A DNA stretch of 26,780 nucleotides from Vulcanimicrobiota bacterium (lineage in GTDB: Bacteria; Vulcanimicrobiota; Vulcanimicrobiia; Vulcanimicrobiales; Vulcanimicrobiaceae): assembly GCA_003155175.1 (NCBI GenBank), contig PMFP01000012.1, positions 1-26,780 of the forward strand, read 5' to 3'. Position 1 is the first letter of the stretch. The number at the start of each line of letters is the position of its first letter. Shown here one piece after another: positions 14,096 through 21,247 of this stretch. The translations under genes were made by a program, and so were the position numbers. The notes beneath the pieces are model-generated. The model was not told the DNA's origin. It did no database searches and saw only the letters and a program-made list of their open reading frames with translations.

Positions 14096-15069
14096 CGCGC
14101 CTCCGTCTTCGCGAGTGCGTCCAAGATCTCGGTCGCACCGCCGGCGCGCAGCGCGTGAGCCAGCGCTAGCCCCAGGCGCTCGGCCTCTTCGCGGGTCGCG
14201 ACCGCACCCTCGACGCGCGCGCGGACGATACGGGCGCCGTCCAGCGTTGCGACCGCGCCGTGAGCGCGAATCGTCCCGTCCGCATGCGTTGCGTGAATGC
14301 CGATCGGCGCGCGGCAGCCGCCCTCGAGTTGGCCCAGTGCGGAGCGTTCGCAGACGATGCAGAGCTCCGACGGCGCGTCGTTGACCGCGGCGCGAAGCTC
14401 GGTGGCCAGCAGCGGTTCGTCCACGCGCGTTTCGACCGCGAGCGCGCCCTGCGCGGCGGCCGGGACCAGTTCGTCCACGGGGAACGCTTCGGTGTGCGTC
14501 GCGCGCAGATTCAATCGCGAAAGACCGGCCATGGCCAGCACGATCGCGTCGTAATCTCCGTCGCGCAACTTGCGCAGCCGCGTGTCCACGTTGCCGCGGA
14601 TGTCTTCGTAGCGCAAATCGGGCCGGAGCGCGGACAGGAACGCTCGGCGCCGCAGCGACGACGTGCCGACGATGGCGCCGGCCGGCAGCGAGGTAAACGT
14701 CGCGTGGCGCTCGCTGCAAAACGCGTCGCGCGGATCCTCGCGGATCGAGATGGCTACGATCTGCATGTCGTCCGGAACTTGCGTCGCGAGATCCTTACAC
14801 GAATGGACCGCGTAATCGCCCCTGCCGTCGCGCAGCGCTTGTTCGACTTCTTGGACGAATACCGCGGTGCCGCCGACCTCCGAGAGCGGCCGGTCCTGGA
14901 TCCGGTCTCCCGCCGTGGTTACGTTGAGGATCGTGCTGGCGATGCCGCGCGTCGCGAGCTGCGCGGCGACGGTGCGTGCTTGGGCCATGGCCAGCGCGCT
15001 GGCGCGCGAGACGCAGACGGCGCGCACCATTGCCGCGGCGGGACGCTGGGGATCGTCGACCGTCCCCAT
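14092..15069 (-). CDS. hemC: Hydroxymethylbilane synthase (porphobilinogen deaminase)
   Basis: A 325-residue cytoplasmic enzyme that joins four porphobilinogens into hydroxymethylbilane on a dipyrromethane cofactor. The cofactor-bearing cysteine C252 lies in LEGGCRAPIG, the catalytic aspartate D93 in VHSCKDLAT (canonical VHSMKDVPT), and GTSSLRRRAFL and YEDIRGNVDTRLRKL are classical. The usual N-terminal IGTRxSxLA reads VCVSRASALAMAQ, a diverged version. I chose the ATG at 15069; the ATG at 15030 (13 residues later) is possible and still precedes the first strand, and neither has a clear binding site. It is the first gene of the heme operon, divergent from the glycosyltransferase, with a GC hairpin just upstream. 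Confidence 0.93.
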   Translation of the reverse strand: MGTVDDPQRPAAAMVRAVCVSRASALAMAQARTVAAQLATRGIASTILNVTTAGDRIQDRPLSEVGGTAVFVQEVEQALRDGRGDYAVHSCKDLATQVPDDMQIVAISIREDPRDAFCSERHATFTSLPAGAIVGTSSLRRRAFLSALRPDLRYEDIRGNVDTRLRKLRDGDYDAIVLAMAGLSRLNLRATHTEAFPVDELVPAAAQGALAVETRVDEPLLATELRAAVNDAPSELCIVCERSALGQLEGGCRAPIGIHATHADGTIRAHGAVATLDGARIVRARVEGAVATREEAERLGLALAHALRAGGATEILDALAKTEAR

Positions 15070-15077
15070 ATCAGGCA

Positions 15078-15099
15078 GCGGCCGCGCTGAGGCGGCCGC
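15078..15099. promoter_or_regulatory. Hairpin of two GCGGCCGC palindromes upstream of hemC
   Basis: Two copies of the 8-base palindrome GCGGCCGC (15078-15085 and 15092-15099) flank GCTGAG. They can form an 8-bp GC-only stem with a 6-base loop on either strand. On the minus strand it ends 8 bases before the hemC ATG, where it would hinder ribosome access or act as a protein-binding site. The divergent space (15070-15173) holds no promoter I can name with confidence. Confidence 0.35.
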
Positions 15100-15173
15100 G
15101 GAGTCGTGAAAAAAGAGGCAACATAAGGCGGGCGAAAGACTTCCGCATCGCGCCGCCAAAAACTGCTCGCCGT

Positions 15174-16820
15174 ATGCGTAGTCCCACCCGAGCGGCTTTG
15201 GTCGGAGCGGCCGTCGCCGCGCTCGTGACGCTCCCAGGCCTCGGCCTGGGGACGCTGTGGGACAACAGCGAGACGGCGTACGGCGAGGTGGCCCGGGAGA
15301 TTCTCCTGACCCACAACTGGGTCGTCATGCATCTGGACGGGCGTCCCTGGTTCATCCAGCCCCCGCTCTACTTTTGGCTCGCCGGGGCGTTCGCGGCCCT
15401 GCTGGGCCCGACGTCGCTGGCGATGCGCCTGCCCTCGGCGCTCGCGACCATCGCCATGGGCGCGGCTACGGGGTACGCCGTCGCGCGCCAAGTGGGGGAA
15501 CGGGCCGGCGCGTATGCGGCGGTCGTCCTGTCGTGCAGCCTGATGCAGGCGGTCGTCGGCCGTCTCGCCATCATGGACGCGCTGCTCAACGCGGCCGTGA
15601 CGATGGCGATCTTCTGGTGCTTCGAGGCTCTGGAGACGGGGCGCTCGCGCTACGCGATCTACGCCGCGATCGCGGCGGCGCTCGGGTTTCTCGCTAAGGG
15701 GCCGGTCGCGCCGGTCGTCGTCGCGCTGGTGATCGTCCCGTTTGCGATCTGGAACCGGCGCCACGAGCGGATGGCGGCTCTCCCCTGGTGGTCATGGGGG
15801 GCGGCGGCGCTCGCGTTCGGCGCCATCATCCTTCCGTGGCTCGCGGGCTTGGCCCAGCAGAGCGGGTCGCACGCGTTCGCGATTCTGCTCGGGAAGTACA
15901 CGATCGGGCGCTACACGGGCGTGATCGAAGACCAGAGCGGTCCGTTCTGGTATTACGTTCCGGTTCTAATCCTCGGGTTTTTTCCGTGGATCGCGTTCTT
16001 GCCCGCGGCGGCGCGCGCCGGCATCGACGAGCTACGCGACGCCGCGGCGCTACCCGAGCGAGGGCGGCTTTTGCGTTTGGCGTTCTGCTGGAGCGTCGTG
16101 CCGTTCGTCTTCTTTAGCTTCGCCCGGACCAAACTTCCCAACTACATCGCGCTCGAGTTTCCGGCGCTTGCCGTCGTGGTCGCGCTCTGGTTCGACGCGG
16201 TCGCGCGCAAGGGCGGAACGCGCGCCGCCGCGATCTCCGCGGCGACGGTTCCGTTTGCGGTCGGCTTGCTGGCAATTGCGGGCTCGATGTTCGCGCGCGA
16301 CAACCGGCTCTCGATCGACGTGCATTTGGTCGCGCCCGGACTGCTCGGCATGGCGCTGGCCGTGTTTGCCGGTTCGCTGGCGGCGGCCGTGATGTTCGGG
16401 CGCAGCGATGCGGCTCGCTTCGCGCCCTACGCGCTGGGGGGTTCGGTGGTCGTCGCGTTTCTAGCGCTTGCGTTTTTCGCGCTACCGCAGGCCGAAGCGT
16501 ACAAGCCGGTCCCGCGTTTGGCCGCCGTGATCGAGCGCGAGCGCGAGCCGGGCGACGCCGTCGCAATTCAACGCTTCTCCGGAAGCAACGCGCTGCTGTT
16601 CTACACCAGGCCGGTCGTGCACGTGCTCGCGCCCAGCGAGAATCTCGTGCCGCTCAAGGGCGAGTCCCCACGCGAGATCATCTGTGCGTCACCGCGCGCG
16701 TGGGTGATCGCTCCGAAGGACCGTCCGCCCGACGACGTCGCGCCGGAACGCACCCGCACCGTCGTCGCCCAAGATGGCCGCGCCGCACTCTACTTGTACG
16801 ACGGGCCGCCCTGCAAATAG
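15174..16820 (+). CDS. ArnT/PMT-type membrane glycosyltransferase
   Basis: A 548-residue inner-membrane protein with about 11-12 hydrophobic helices and a C-terminal periplasmic-type domain. It belongs to the GT-C fold (ArnT/Pmt, GT39/GT83 type), which transfers a sugar from a polyprenyl phosphate to lipid or protein outside the membrane. The first outside loop has the acidic motif LWDNSETAYGEVAREIL (D30, E33), followed by GRPWFIQPPLYFWL, both hallmark. Later ALGFLAKGPVAPVV and SFARTKLPNYIALEFPALAV match the conserved FLTKGPVA and KLPxYxLPxxP motifs. The ATG at 15174 begins the first helix; there is no strong binding site. It stands alone on the plus strand and meets the cytochrome gene tail to tail with one base between. 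The donor and acceptor cannot be told. Confidence 0.85.
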   Translation: MRSPTRAALVGAAVAALVTLPGLGLGTLWDNSETAYGEVAREILLTHNWVVMHLDGRPWFIQPPLYFWLAGAFAALLGPTSLAMRLPSALATIAMGAATGYAVARQVGERAGAYAAVVLSCSLMQAVVGRLAIMDALLNAAVTMAIFWCFEALETGRSRYAIYAAIAAALGFLAKGPVAPVVVALVIVPFAIWNRRHERMAALPWWSWGAAALAFGAIILPWLAGLAQQSGSHAFAILLGKYTIGRYTGVIEDQSGPFWYYVPVLILGFFPWIAFLPAAARAGIDELRDAAALPERGRLLRLAFCWSVVPFVFFSFARTKLPNYIALEFPALAVVVALWFDAVARKGGTRAAAISAATVPFAVGLLAIAGSMFARDNRLSIDVHLVAPGLLGMALAVFAGSLAAAVMFGRSDAARFAPYALGGSVVVAFLALAFFALPQAEAYKPVPRLAAVIEREREPGDAVAIQRFSGSNALLFYTRPVVHVLAPSENLVPLKGESPREIICASPRAWVIAPKDRPPDDVAPERTRTVVAQDGRAALYLYDGPPCK

Positions 16821-16821
16821 C

Positions 16822-18309
16822 TTACGGTTTGTAGCCGGCGACTTGCGCTTCCGTTACGGCGGAGGCTTTGTTGGGGCCGAGGCCGCCGCGGATATAGGTG
16901 ACGACGTCGGCGATGTCTTGATTGGAAAGGTTGCCTTTCCACGCGGGCATCTGGCCGTGGTACGTGGTGCCGTTGATGGAGATCGGCGCGTTGAGCCCTT
17001 GGACGACGATGCCGATCACCTTGCCGGGATCGCCCGTCACGACCGCGTTGCCGGCCAGCGGCGGGAACGCTCCCGGCACGCCGGCTCCGCTCGCGCCGTG
17101 GCAGCTCGCGCAGTTTGCGGCATAGACCTTTGCGCCGTTGGCGTTGGCCGGCGCAGCGGCCCCGCCGCCCGCCGCGGCGGCTGCGGGCGCGCCCGCGGCG
17201 AGAATCGCCGCCTGCGATTGGCTCGGAGGCCCGGCGGCTTCCTGGGTCTGAATCCCGTGCTGGGCGTAAAACGAAAGCGCGACGAGGGCGATGATGATGA
17301 TGGTCGTGGTCCAGAGGATCCCCGCGCGGGATTTGAAGCTCCGCGTCGTGCTGCGATCCAGCCACGGCAGCGCCAAGGCGGCGATCAGGAGAACCGCGGG
17401 AACCACGAGCGCTGCGACAAGCTCCAGCGAGATCGTGATGCCGAATATCGTGACTTCCGGCGGAACGAGATTGAGCAATCCGAAGAGCGAGAGAAAATAC
17501 CACGCCGGGTACGGCACGAACGTTGAGTTCGTCGGGTCGGCCTTCGCGTCGAGAAACGGCGGCGCGAAAATCGCGAGCGCCATGATGACGAAAAAGACGA
17601 GCAACGAGACCGCTCCGTCCATGAACATCTGGTCCGGCCAGAACCGTCCGGCTTTGAGCTTGCTCGGATCGTCGGTCACGGGGCCGGCGGCTCCGTTGTG
17701 GCGGAAAATCGCCAGATGCGTTCCGACCAGGGCGACCAGCACCGCCGGCATAAGCCAAACGTGCAGCCCGAAGAAGCGGTTGATCGTGTTCGTCCCCATG
17801 ACGCCGCCGCCCTGAGCGATGCTCTGGATCAGGGGGCCGGCGATGGGAGCCGAACCGGCGATATTGAGGGAAACCTGCGATGCGAAGTAGGCGTCCATGT
17901 CCCACGGCAGCAGGTAGCCGGTCAAGCCGAGAACGAGCGTGATGAGGAGCAAGAAGACGCCGACGATCCACTGGACTTCGCGCGGCGATTTGTAGGCGCC
18001 CCACACCAGCGTCTGCAGCAAGTGCAGGAAGACCAGCGCGATCATCGCCGACGATCCCCAGAAATGGATCGAGAGCAGCAGGTGCGTGTACGGGTTTAAG
18101 TAGATCGCGCGGGTGGATTCCCACGCCGTCGCGGCCGACGGCGCGTAGAAGAACGTGAGGAAGATGCCCGTCACGATTTGCACGATCATGGCAAAGAGCG
18201 TCGCGCTTCCGAAGACGTACCAATAGCTCGCGCCGCCCGGAACGTCTTCCGTGAGGAACTCCTTCGTCATCGTGACGAAGCCGGTGCGCGAATCGAGCCA
18301 GTCGAGCAT
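16822..18309 (-). CDS. Cytochrome b-cytochrome c fusion subunit of a bc complex
   Basis: A 495-residue membrane protein combining cytochrome b6, a subunit IV-like part and a monoheme cytochrome c. Heme b ligands are H82/H96 (14 apart) and H183/H198 (15 apart, the b6f-type spacing). GYLLPWDMDAYFA (131-143) is the usual loop after helix C. The residue where b6 has the heme ci cysteine is Phe33, so that extra heme is unlikely. A linker rich in Ala and Pro (about 355-392) leads to CASCH (400-404) and the axial M454 in GQMPAW. The Qo motif PEWY reads PAWY (268-271), without the glutamate. The complex oxidises quinol and passes electrons to the Rieske protein encoded 31 bases upstream. The ATG has a strong GAGGAAGG. 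Confidence 0.92.
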   Translation of the reverse strand: MLDWLDSRTGFVTMTKEFLTEDVPGGASYWYVFGSATLFAMIVQIVTGIFLTFFYAPSAATAWESTRAIYLNPYTHLLLSIHFWGSSAMIALVFLHLLQTLVWGAYKSPREVQWIVGVFLLLITLVLGLTGYLLPWDMDAYFASQVSLNIAGSAPIAGPLIQSIAQGGGVMGTNTINRFFGLHVWLMPAVLVALVGTHLAIFRHNGAAGPVTDDPSKLKAGRFWPDQMFMDGAVSLLVFFVIMALAIFAPPFLDAKADPTNSTFVPYPAWYFLSLFGLLNLVPPEVTIFGITISLELVAALVVPAVLLIAALALPWLDRSTTRSFKSRAGILWTTTIIIIALVALSFYAQHGIQTQEAAGPPSQSQAAILAAGAPAAAAAGGGAAAPANANGAKVYAANCASCHGASGAGVPGAFPPLAGNAVVTGDPGKVIGIVVQGLNAPISINGTTYHGQMPAWKGNLSNQDIADVVTYIRGGLGPNKASAVTEAQVAGYKP

Positions 18310-18340
18310 TACTTACCTTCCTCGATGAGTAGTACGGGCA

Positions 18341-19018
18341 CTAGGACTGATACGAGATCACGATGCGGTCGGGCACCGAGGCCTTGTAACGAATCCACAT
18401 GATCTGCGCGACGCCGCTCTGCTCGCGAAACGGCAACGGGTCGAGGCCGCGCGGCGCCGGACCCGCTAAGTGTTCGCCGTCGAAGCTGAAGACCGAGCCG
18501 TGGCACGGACAGTGAAACTTGCTGGCAGCCTGTTGCCACTCGAAGCGGCAGCCCAGATGCGGGCAGATCGGACTAAAAATGACGAAGTCCATGTTCACGG
18601 CGTTGTAGGGCAGCGGCTTGGTGCCGGGGCCGTAGATGTCGGGACGCGCCTGCTTGAACTTGGCCTCGTCGTCGACTTTGATGCCCCAAACGTACTCCGG
18701 CGACGCTTGCATCGGAAGGTACGAGTCTTGCGACTTGAGCGTGAAGGTGAGTTTGACGGGCTGCTCCGTCGCTTTTTGCAATTGCGCCAGCTCGTCCGCG
18801 GTCAGGGGAGCCCAATTTCCGGTCGCATCGCTCGCAACCGGCAAGAGGGACCCGACGATCGGGATGGCCAGCGTGAGTCCGACGATGCCGCCGATCGCGA
18901 GCGTGGCGTTGGCCATAAAGGACCGGCGCGACATCTCCTCGGGCGTTCCGGGGTCGTCATAGGCGCCGTAAATCTTCCGCTGGGCGCCTTCTGAGGCGTC
19001 CGCACTTTGCTTCGACAA
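18341..19018 (-). CDS. Rieske iron-sulfur protein of the bc complex, Tat-exported
   Basis: A 225-residue membrane-anchored [2Fe-2S] protein. The cluster ligands are in CPHLGC and CPCHGSVF, the two Rieske boxes, whose extra cysteines form the stabilising disulfide. The N-terminal region has SRRSFM followed by a hydrophobic helix (ATLAIGGIVGLTLAIPIVGS), a Tat signal retained as anchor. The TatC gene lies directly upstream. The family accepts electrons from quinol and hands them to cytochrome c. I chose the TTG at 19018 because GGAGAG stands 7 bases before it; the longer frame to 19153 crosses the leader. An ATG at the SRRSFM segment would leave a shorter N-terminus. It starts the two-gene bc unit. 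Confidence 0.93.
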   Translation of the reverse strand: MSKQSADASEGAQRKIYGAYDDPGTPEEMSRRSFMANATLAIGGIVGLTLAIPIVGSLLPVASDATGNWAPLTADELAQLQKATEQPVKLTFTLKSQDSYLPMQASPEYVWGIKVDDEAKFKQARPDIYGPGTKPLPYNAVNMDFVIFSPICPHLGCRFEWQQAASKFHCPCHGSVFSFDGEHLAGPAPRGLDPLPFREQSGVAQIMWIRYKASVPDRIVISYQS

Positions 19019-19037
19019 GTCTGCACTCTCCGATAAG

Positions 19038-19069
19038 GTGGTTCGAGCCCACCATTCCCCGGATCGTAA
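19038..19069 (-). promoter_or_regulatory. Candidate -10 box and 5' hairpin of the Rieske-cytochrome b transcript
   Basis: In the 154-bp gap after tatC, TACGAT (19069-19064, minus strand) could be a -10 box; no -35 box is visible. A transcript from there would begin just before a perfect hairpin, GGTGG-GCTCGAA-CCACC (19054-19038), then meet the GGAGAG of the Rieske gene. On the plus strand the same hairpin looks like a tRNA T-arm (5-bp stem, TTCGAGC loop). Confidence 0.3.
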
Positions 19070-19172
19070 CGGCGCCCCCTTTCCCTTGGCGCGGACTAAT
19101 GTGTCACCCGCCCGCGATCGGATCCGGCCCGGCGTCCCAAGCGACGCGAGCAAGCGGGTCTGACGTCCGCGT

Positions 19173-19952
19173 TTAGGGCCCGCTTGCCCCGCGACGCCAG
19201 GACTTCTCGAGCGGTACGATGATCCAGATCGAGGCCTCGTAGAGGACGCAGATCGGGAGGGCCAACAGGGCCATGGTCAGCGGGTTGCCGTCGGGCGCCG
19301 CGATTCCGCCGGCGACGAACGAGGCGAACACGGCGTGGCGGCGGTAGTGCTTGAGCATCGCCGCGTTGACCAGGCCGATGCGGGCCAGGCCGATCAGGAC
19401 GATCGGCGTTTGAAAGATGATCGCGAAGAGCGCGAGCAAGATCATCACGAACGTGAGGGTCTGCTCGATGCCGAAAGTCGGCGTCGCGATCTCGTTCGTG
19501 ATGCCGATGAGCGCCGATACGACGCGCGGGATGACGATGAAGTGCGCGAACGCGAGTCCCAGGAACGCCAGAAGCAGCGAGGGGAGCACGAACGCGTAGA
19601 CCATGCGGCGCGTGCGCGGGTTGATCGCGGGTACGACGAACATCCAAAGCTGATAGAGCAGGACCGGCAGTCCGAGCACGATGCCGCCGATCACGGAGAA
19701 TTTGAGCTCGGTGAGGATGACGTCGGCCGGACCGAACGCGTGTAGCTCGGCGCCGTGGAAGTATGCGTCCACCATCCATTTGATGATGAACTGCGACGGC
19801 CAGAACAGCAGCACGGCGATGGCGCCGACGGTCGCGATGGAGATGAGCAGGCGCGTCCGCAGCTCCCGAAGGTGCTCGGTGAACGGCATCTCTTTCTGAT
19901 CCCACGCGGCTTCGCTTTCGTCCGCCGCGCGCGCGGGACGCTCGACGAGCAT
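19173..19952 (-). CDS. tatC: Sec-independent protein translocase TatC
   Basis: A 259-residue inner-membrane protein with six hydrophobic helices, the twin-arginine signal receptor of the Tat translocase. The cytoplasmic N-terminus has MPFTEHLRELRTRLL, the conserved signal-peptide binding stretch. Then come FGPADVILTELKFSVIGG, LPVLLYQLWMFVVPAINPRTRR and FGIEQTLTFVMILLALFA, the family pattern. The ATG (19952) has GGAAG about 7 bases upstream and lies 16 bases after tatA. The likely local client is the Rieske protein encoded next, which carries a twin-arginine signal. No tatB-like gene is seen, so this may be a minimal TatAC system. Confidence 0.95.
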   Translation of the reverse strand: MLVERPARAADESEAAWDQKEMPFTEHLRELRTRLLISIATVGAIAVLLFWPSQFIIKWMVDAYFHGAELHAFGPADVILTELKFSVIGGIVLGLPVLLYQLWMFVVPAINPRTRRMVYAFVLPSLLLAFLGLAFAHFIVIPRVVSALIGITNEIATPTFGIEQTLTFVMILLALFAIIFQTPIVLIGLARIGLVNAAMLKHYRRHAVFASFVAGGIAAPDGNPLTMALLALPICVLYEASIWIIVPLEKSWRRGASGP

Positions 19953-19968
19953 TACTTGCTTCCGGGCG

Positions 19969-20271
19969 CTACGAGCTGAGCGTGCCCTTGTCGGGCGTCG
20001 GCGGTGGGACGGCTTCGCCGGTCATGCCGCCGACCTCGACGTTGTCCATCACGTCGGCGTGCTGCTGCTGGGAACGGATTCGGGCTTCTTCGCGCGCCTT
20101 GTTGGCGGCTTCGTCGGCCTCGATCTGGCCCATCATGAATTCTTTCTTGGCTTCGCCGGCACTGCGGGCGAGCTTGGGCAGCTTGTCGGCTCCGAACAAC
20201 AGGGCGCCGACGACCAAGATTCCGATGATGATCGGCGCGTCGATGAAAGCGAGTACCGGATGAACGACCAT
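19969..20271 (-). CDS. tatA: Sec-independent protein translocase TatA/E
   Basis: A 100-residue protein with one N-terminal membrane helix (about 8-26, IDAPIIIGILVVGALLFGAD), the hinge FGADKLPKLARSAGEAKKEF and a charged amphipathic helix with an acidic and Gln-rich tail. This is the TatA build, the pore-forming partner of TatC. The FG pair before the amphipathic helix and LPxLARxxG are characteristic. It is longer than the shortest TatA proteins, with a Pro-rich end. The strong AGGAGA before the ATG overlaps the stop of the polyprenyl synthase gene, so the two are probably translated in sequence. It could serve as both TatA and TatB. Confidence 0.92.
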   Translation of the reverse strand: MVVHPVLAFIDAPIIIGILVVGALLFGADKLPKLARSAGEAKKEFMMGQIEADEAANKAREEARIRSQQQHADVMDNVEVGGMTGEAVPPPTPDKGTLSS

Positions 20272-20280
20272 GGGAATCTC

Positions 20281-21240
20281 CTATCCTGCGAGCAAGCCAT
20301 CGGCGAGGGCTGCCAGCTGTTCCTTCGCCGCGCTGGGGCGAAGCGGCTGCAACGCCGCCCGGGCTTGCCCGGCATACAGGTGAATCTGCGCCCTCGTCGC
20401 CGCCAGGCCGCCGTTCGCGTCGATCTCCCGCGCGATCGCGGGAATGTCCGCGTCTTGCCCGTCGTCGAAGAAACGCTCGACGTGGGCCCGGAAGCTGCCG
20501 TTTCCGCTCTGGAGTGCGAGAACTAACGGAACCGTCATCTTTCGCTCCGCCAGATCGTTCCCGACCGGCTTTCCGAGTGAGCGCTCGTCTGCGGTGAGGT
20601 CGAGCACGTCGTCCACCATCTGGAACGCGATGCCGTAGGCTCGTCCGAAGGTAGTCGCCGCCGCGATTTCGTCGTGCGTTCCGCCTCCCATGATCGCACC
20701 GCACCGTGCGGACGCCGCGAAGAGCGAGGCCGTCTTCTTGCTCGCGACTTCGACGTAGTCTCCCAGCGAGAGGTCGAGATCTCCGAGCGCGCGCAGTTGA
20801 AGCACTTCGCCGTCGCAGATGTCGGCCAGCGTCGCCGAAAGAACGTGCGGCACGGGACTGGGATAGTTGGCGGTGACGTTCTTGAAAATCCAGGCAAAGA
20901 GATAGTCGCCGGCCAGCACGCTGACGCGGTTGCCGAAATCAACGGCCGTTGCGTTGACGCCGCGCCGCGTCTGCGCGTTGTCCACGACGTCGTCGTGAAT
21001 CAACGTCGCGACGTGGATGAGCTCCATGTAGGCCGCGAGATGCAGGTGTTCGAGCGCGTTTCCGCCGCACGCCTCGGAAGCCAGCAGCGTGATGCGCGGA
21101 CGGAGGCGCTTTCCGCCCGCGGAAAGCATACGCTTGACCGCTTCGGTGATGAGCGGATTGTCGGTCGTGAACGACGACCGGAAAAACTCCTCGACGAGCG
21201 CGTGCATCGTCGGTTCGTCGTTGCGTACTTTGTCGAGCAT
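20281..21240 (-). CDS. Long-chain polyprenyl diphosphate synthase
   Basis: A 319-residue cytoplasmic trans-prenyltransferase that extends farnesyl or geranylgeranyl diphosphate with isopentenyl units to make a quinone side chain. Motifs in order are GGKRLRPRI (43-51), the first aspartate-rich motif LIHDDVVDNAQTRRG, GDYLFAW, KKTASLF, and the second motif FQMVDDVLD with GKPVGND. The fifth residue before the first motif is Ala, which in this family permits long chains rather than C15-C20. It is therefore an IspB/HepT-like enzyme; the exact length cannot be read. It is 7 bases after menG, which supports a role in the menaquinone tail. The ATG at 21240 is clear, with GAAGG inside the end of menG. 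Confidence 0.92.
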   Translation of the reverse strand: MLDKVRNDEPTMHALVEEFFRSSFTTDNPLITEAVKRMLSAGGKRLRPRITLLASEACGGNALEHLHLAAYMELIHVATLIHDDVVDNAQTRRGVNATAVDFGNRVSVLAGDYLFAWIFKNVTANYPSPVPHVLSATLADICDGEVLQLRALGDLDLSLGDYVEVASKKTASLFAASARCGAIMGGGTHDEIAAATTFGRAYGIAFQMVDDVLDLTADERSLGKPVGNDLAERKMTVPLVLALQSGNGSFRAHVERFFDDGQDADIPAIAREIDANGGLAATRAQIHLYAGQARAALQPLRPSAAKEQLAALADGLLAG

Positions 21241-21247
21241 CCCCGGG

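Noticed and set aside
13133..14719. A 528-codon frame read as a HemB with a long N-terminal extension
   Set aside because: The extra part overlaps hemC in another frame and is Arg-rich shadow; the ATGA overlap with hemC gives the normal HemB length.
18975..19062. A complete tRNA gene ending in the T-arm-like sequence at 19038-19054
   Set aside because: No 5' acceptor strand pairs with ATTCCCC, the anticodon position shows no 5-bp stem with T at position 33, and most of the span is Rieske coding sequence.
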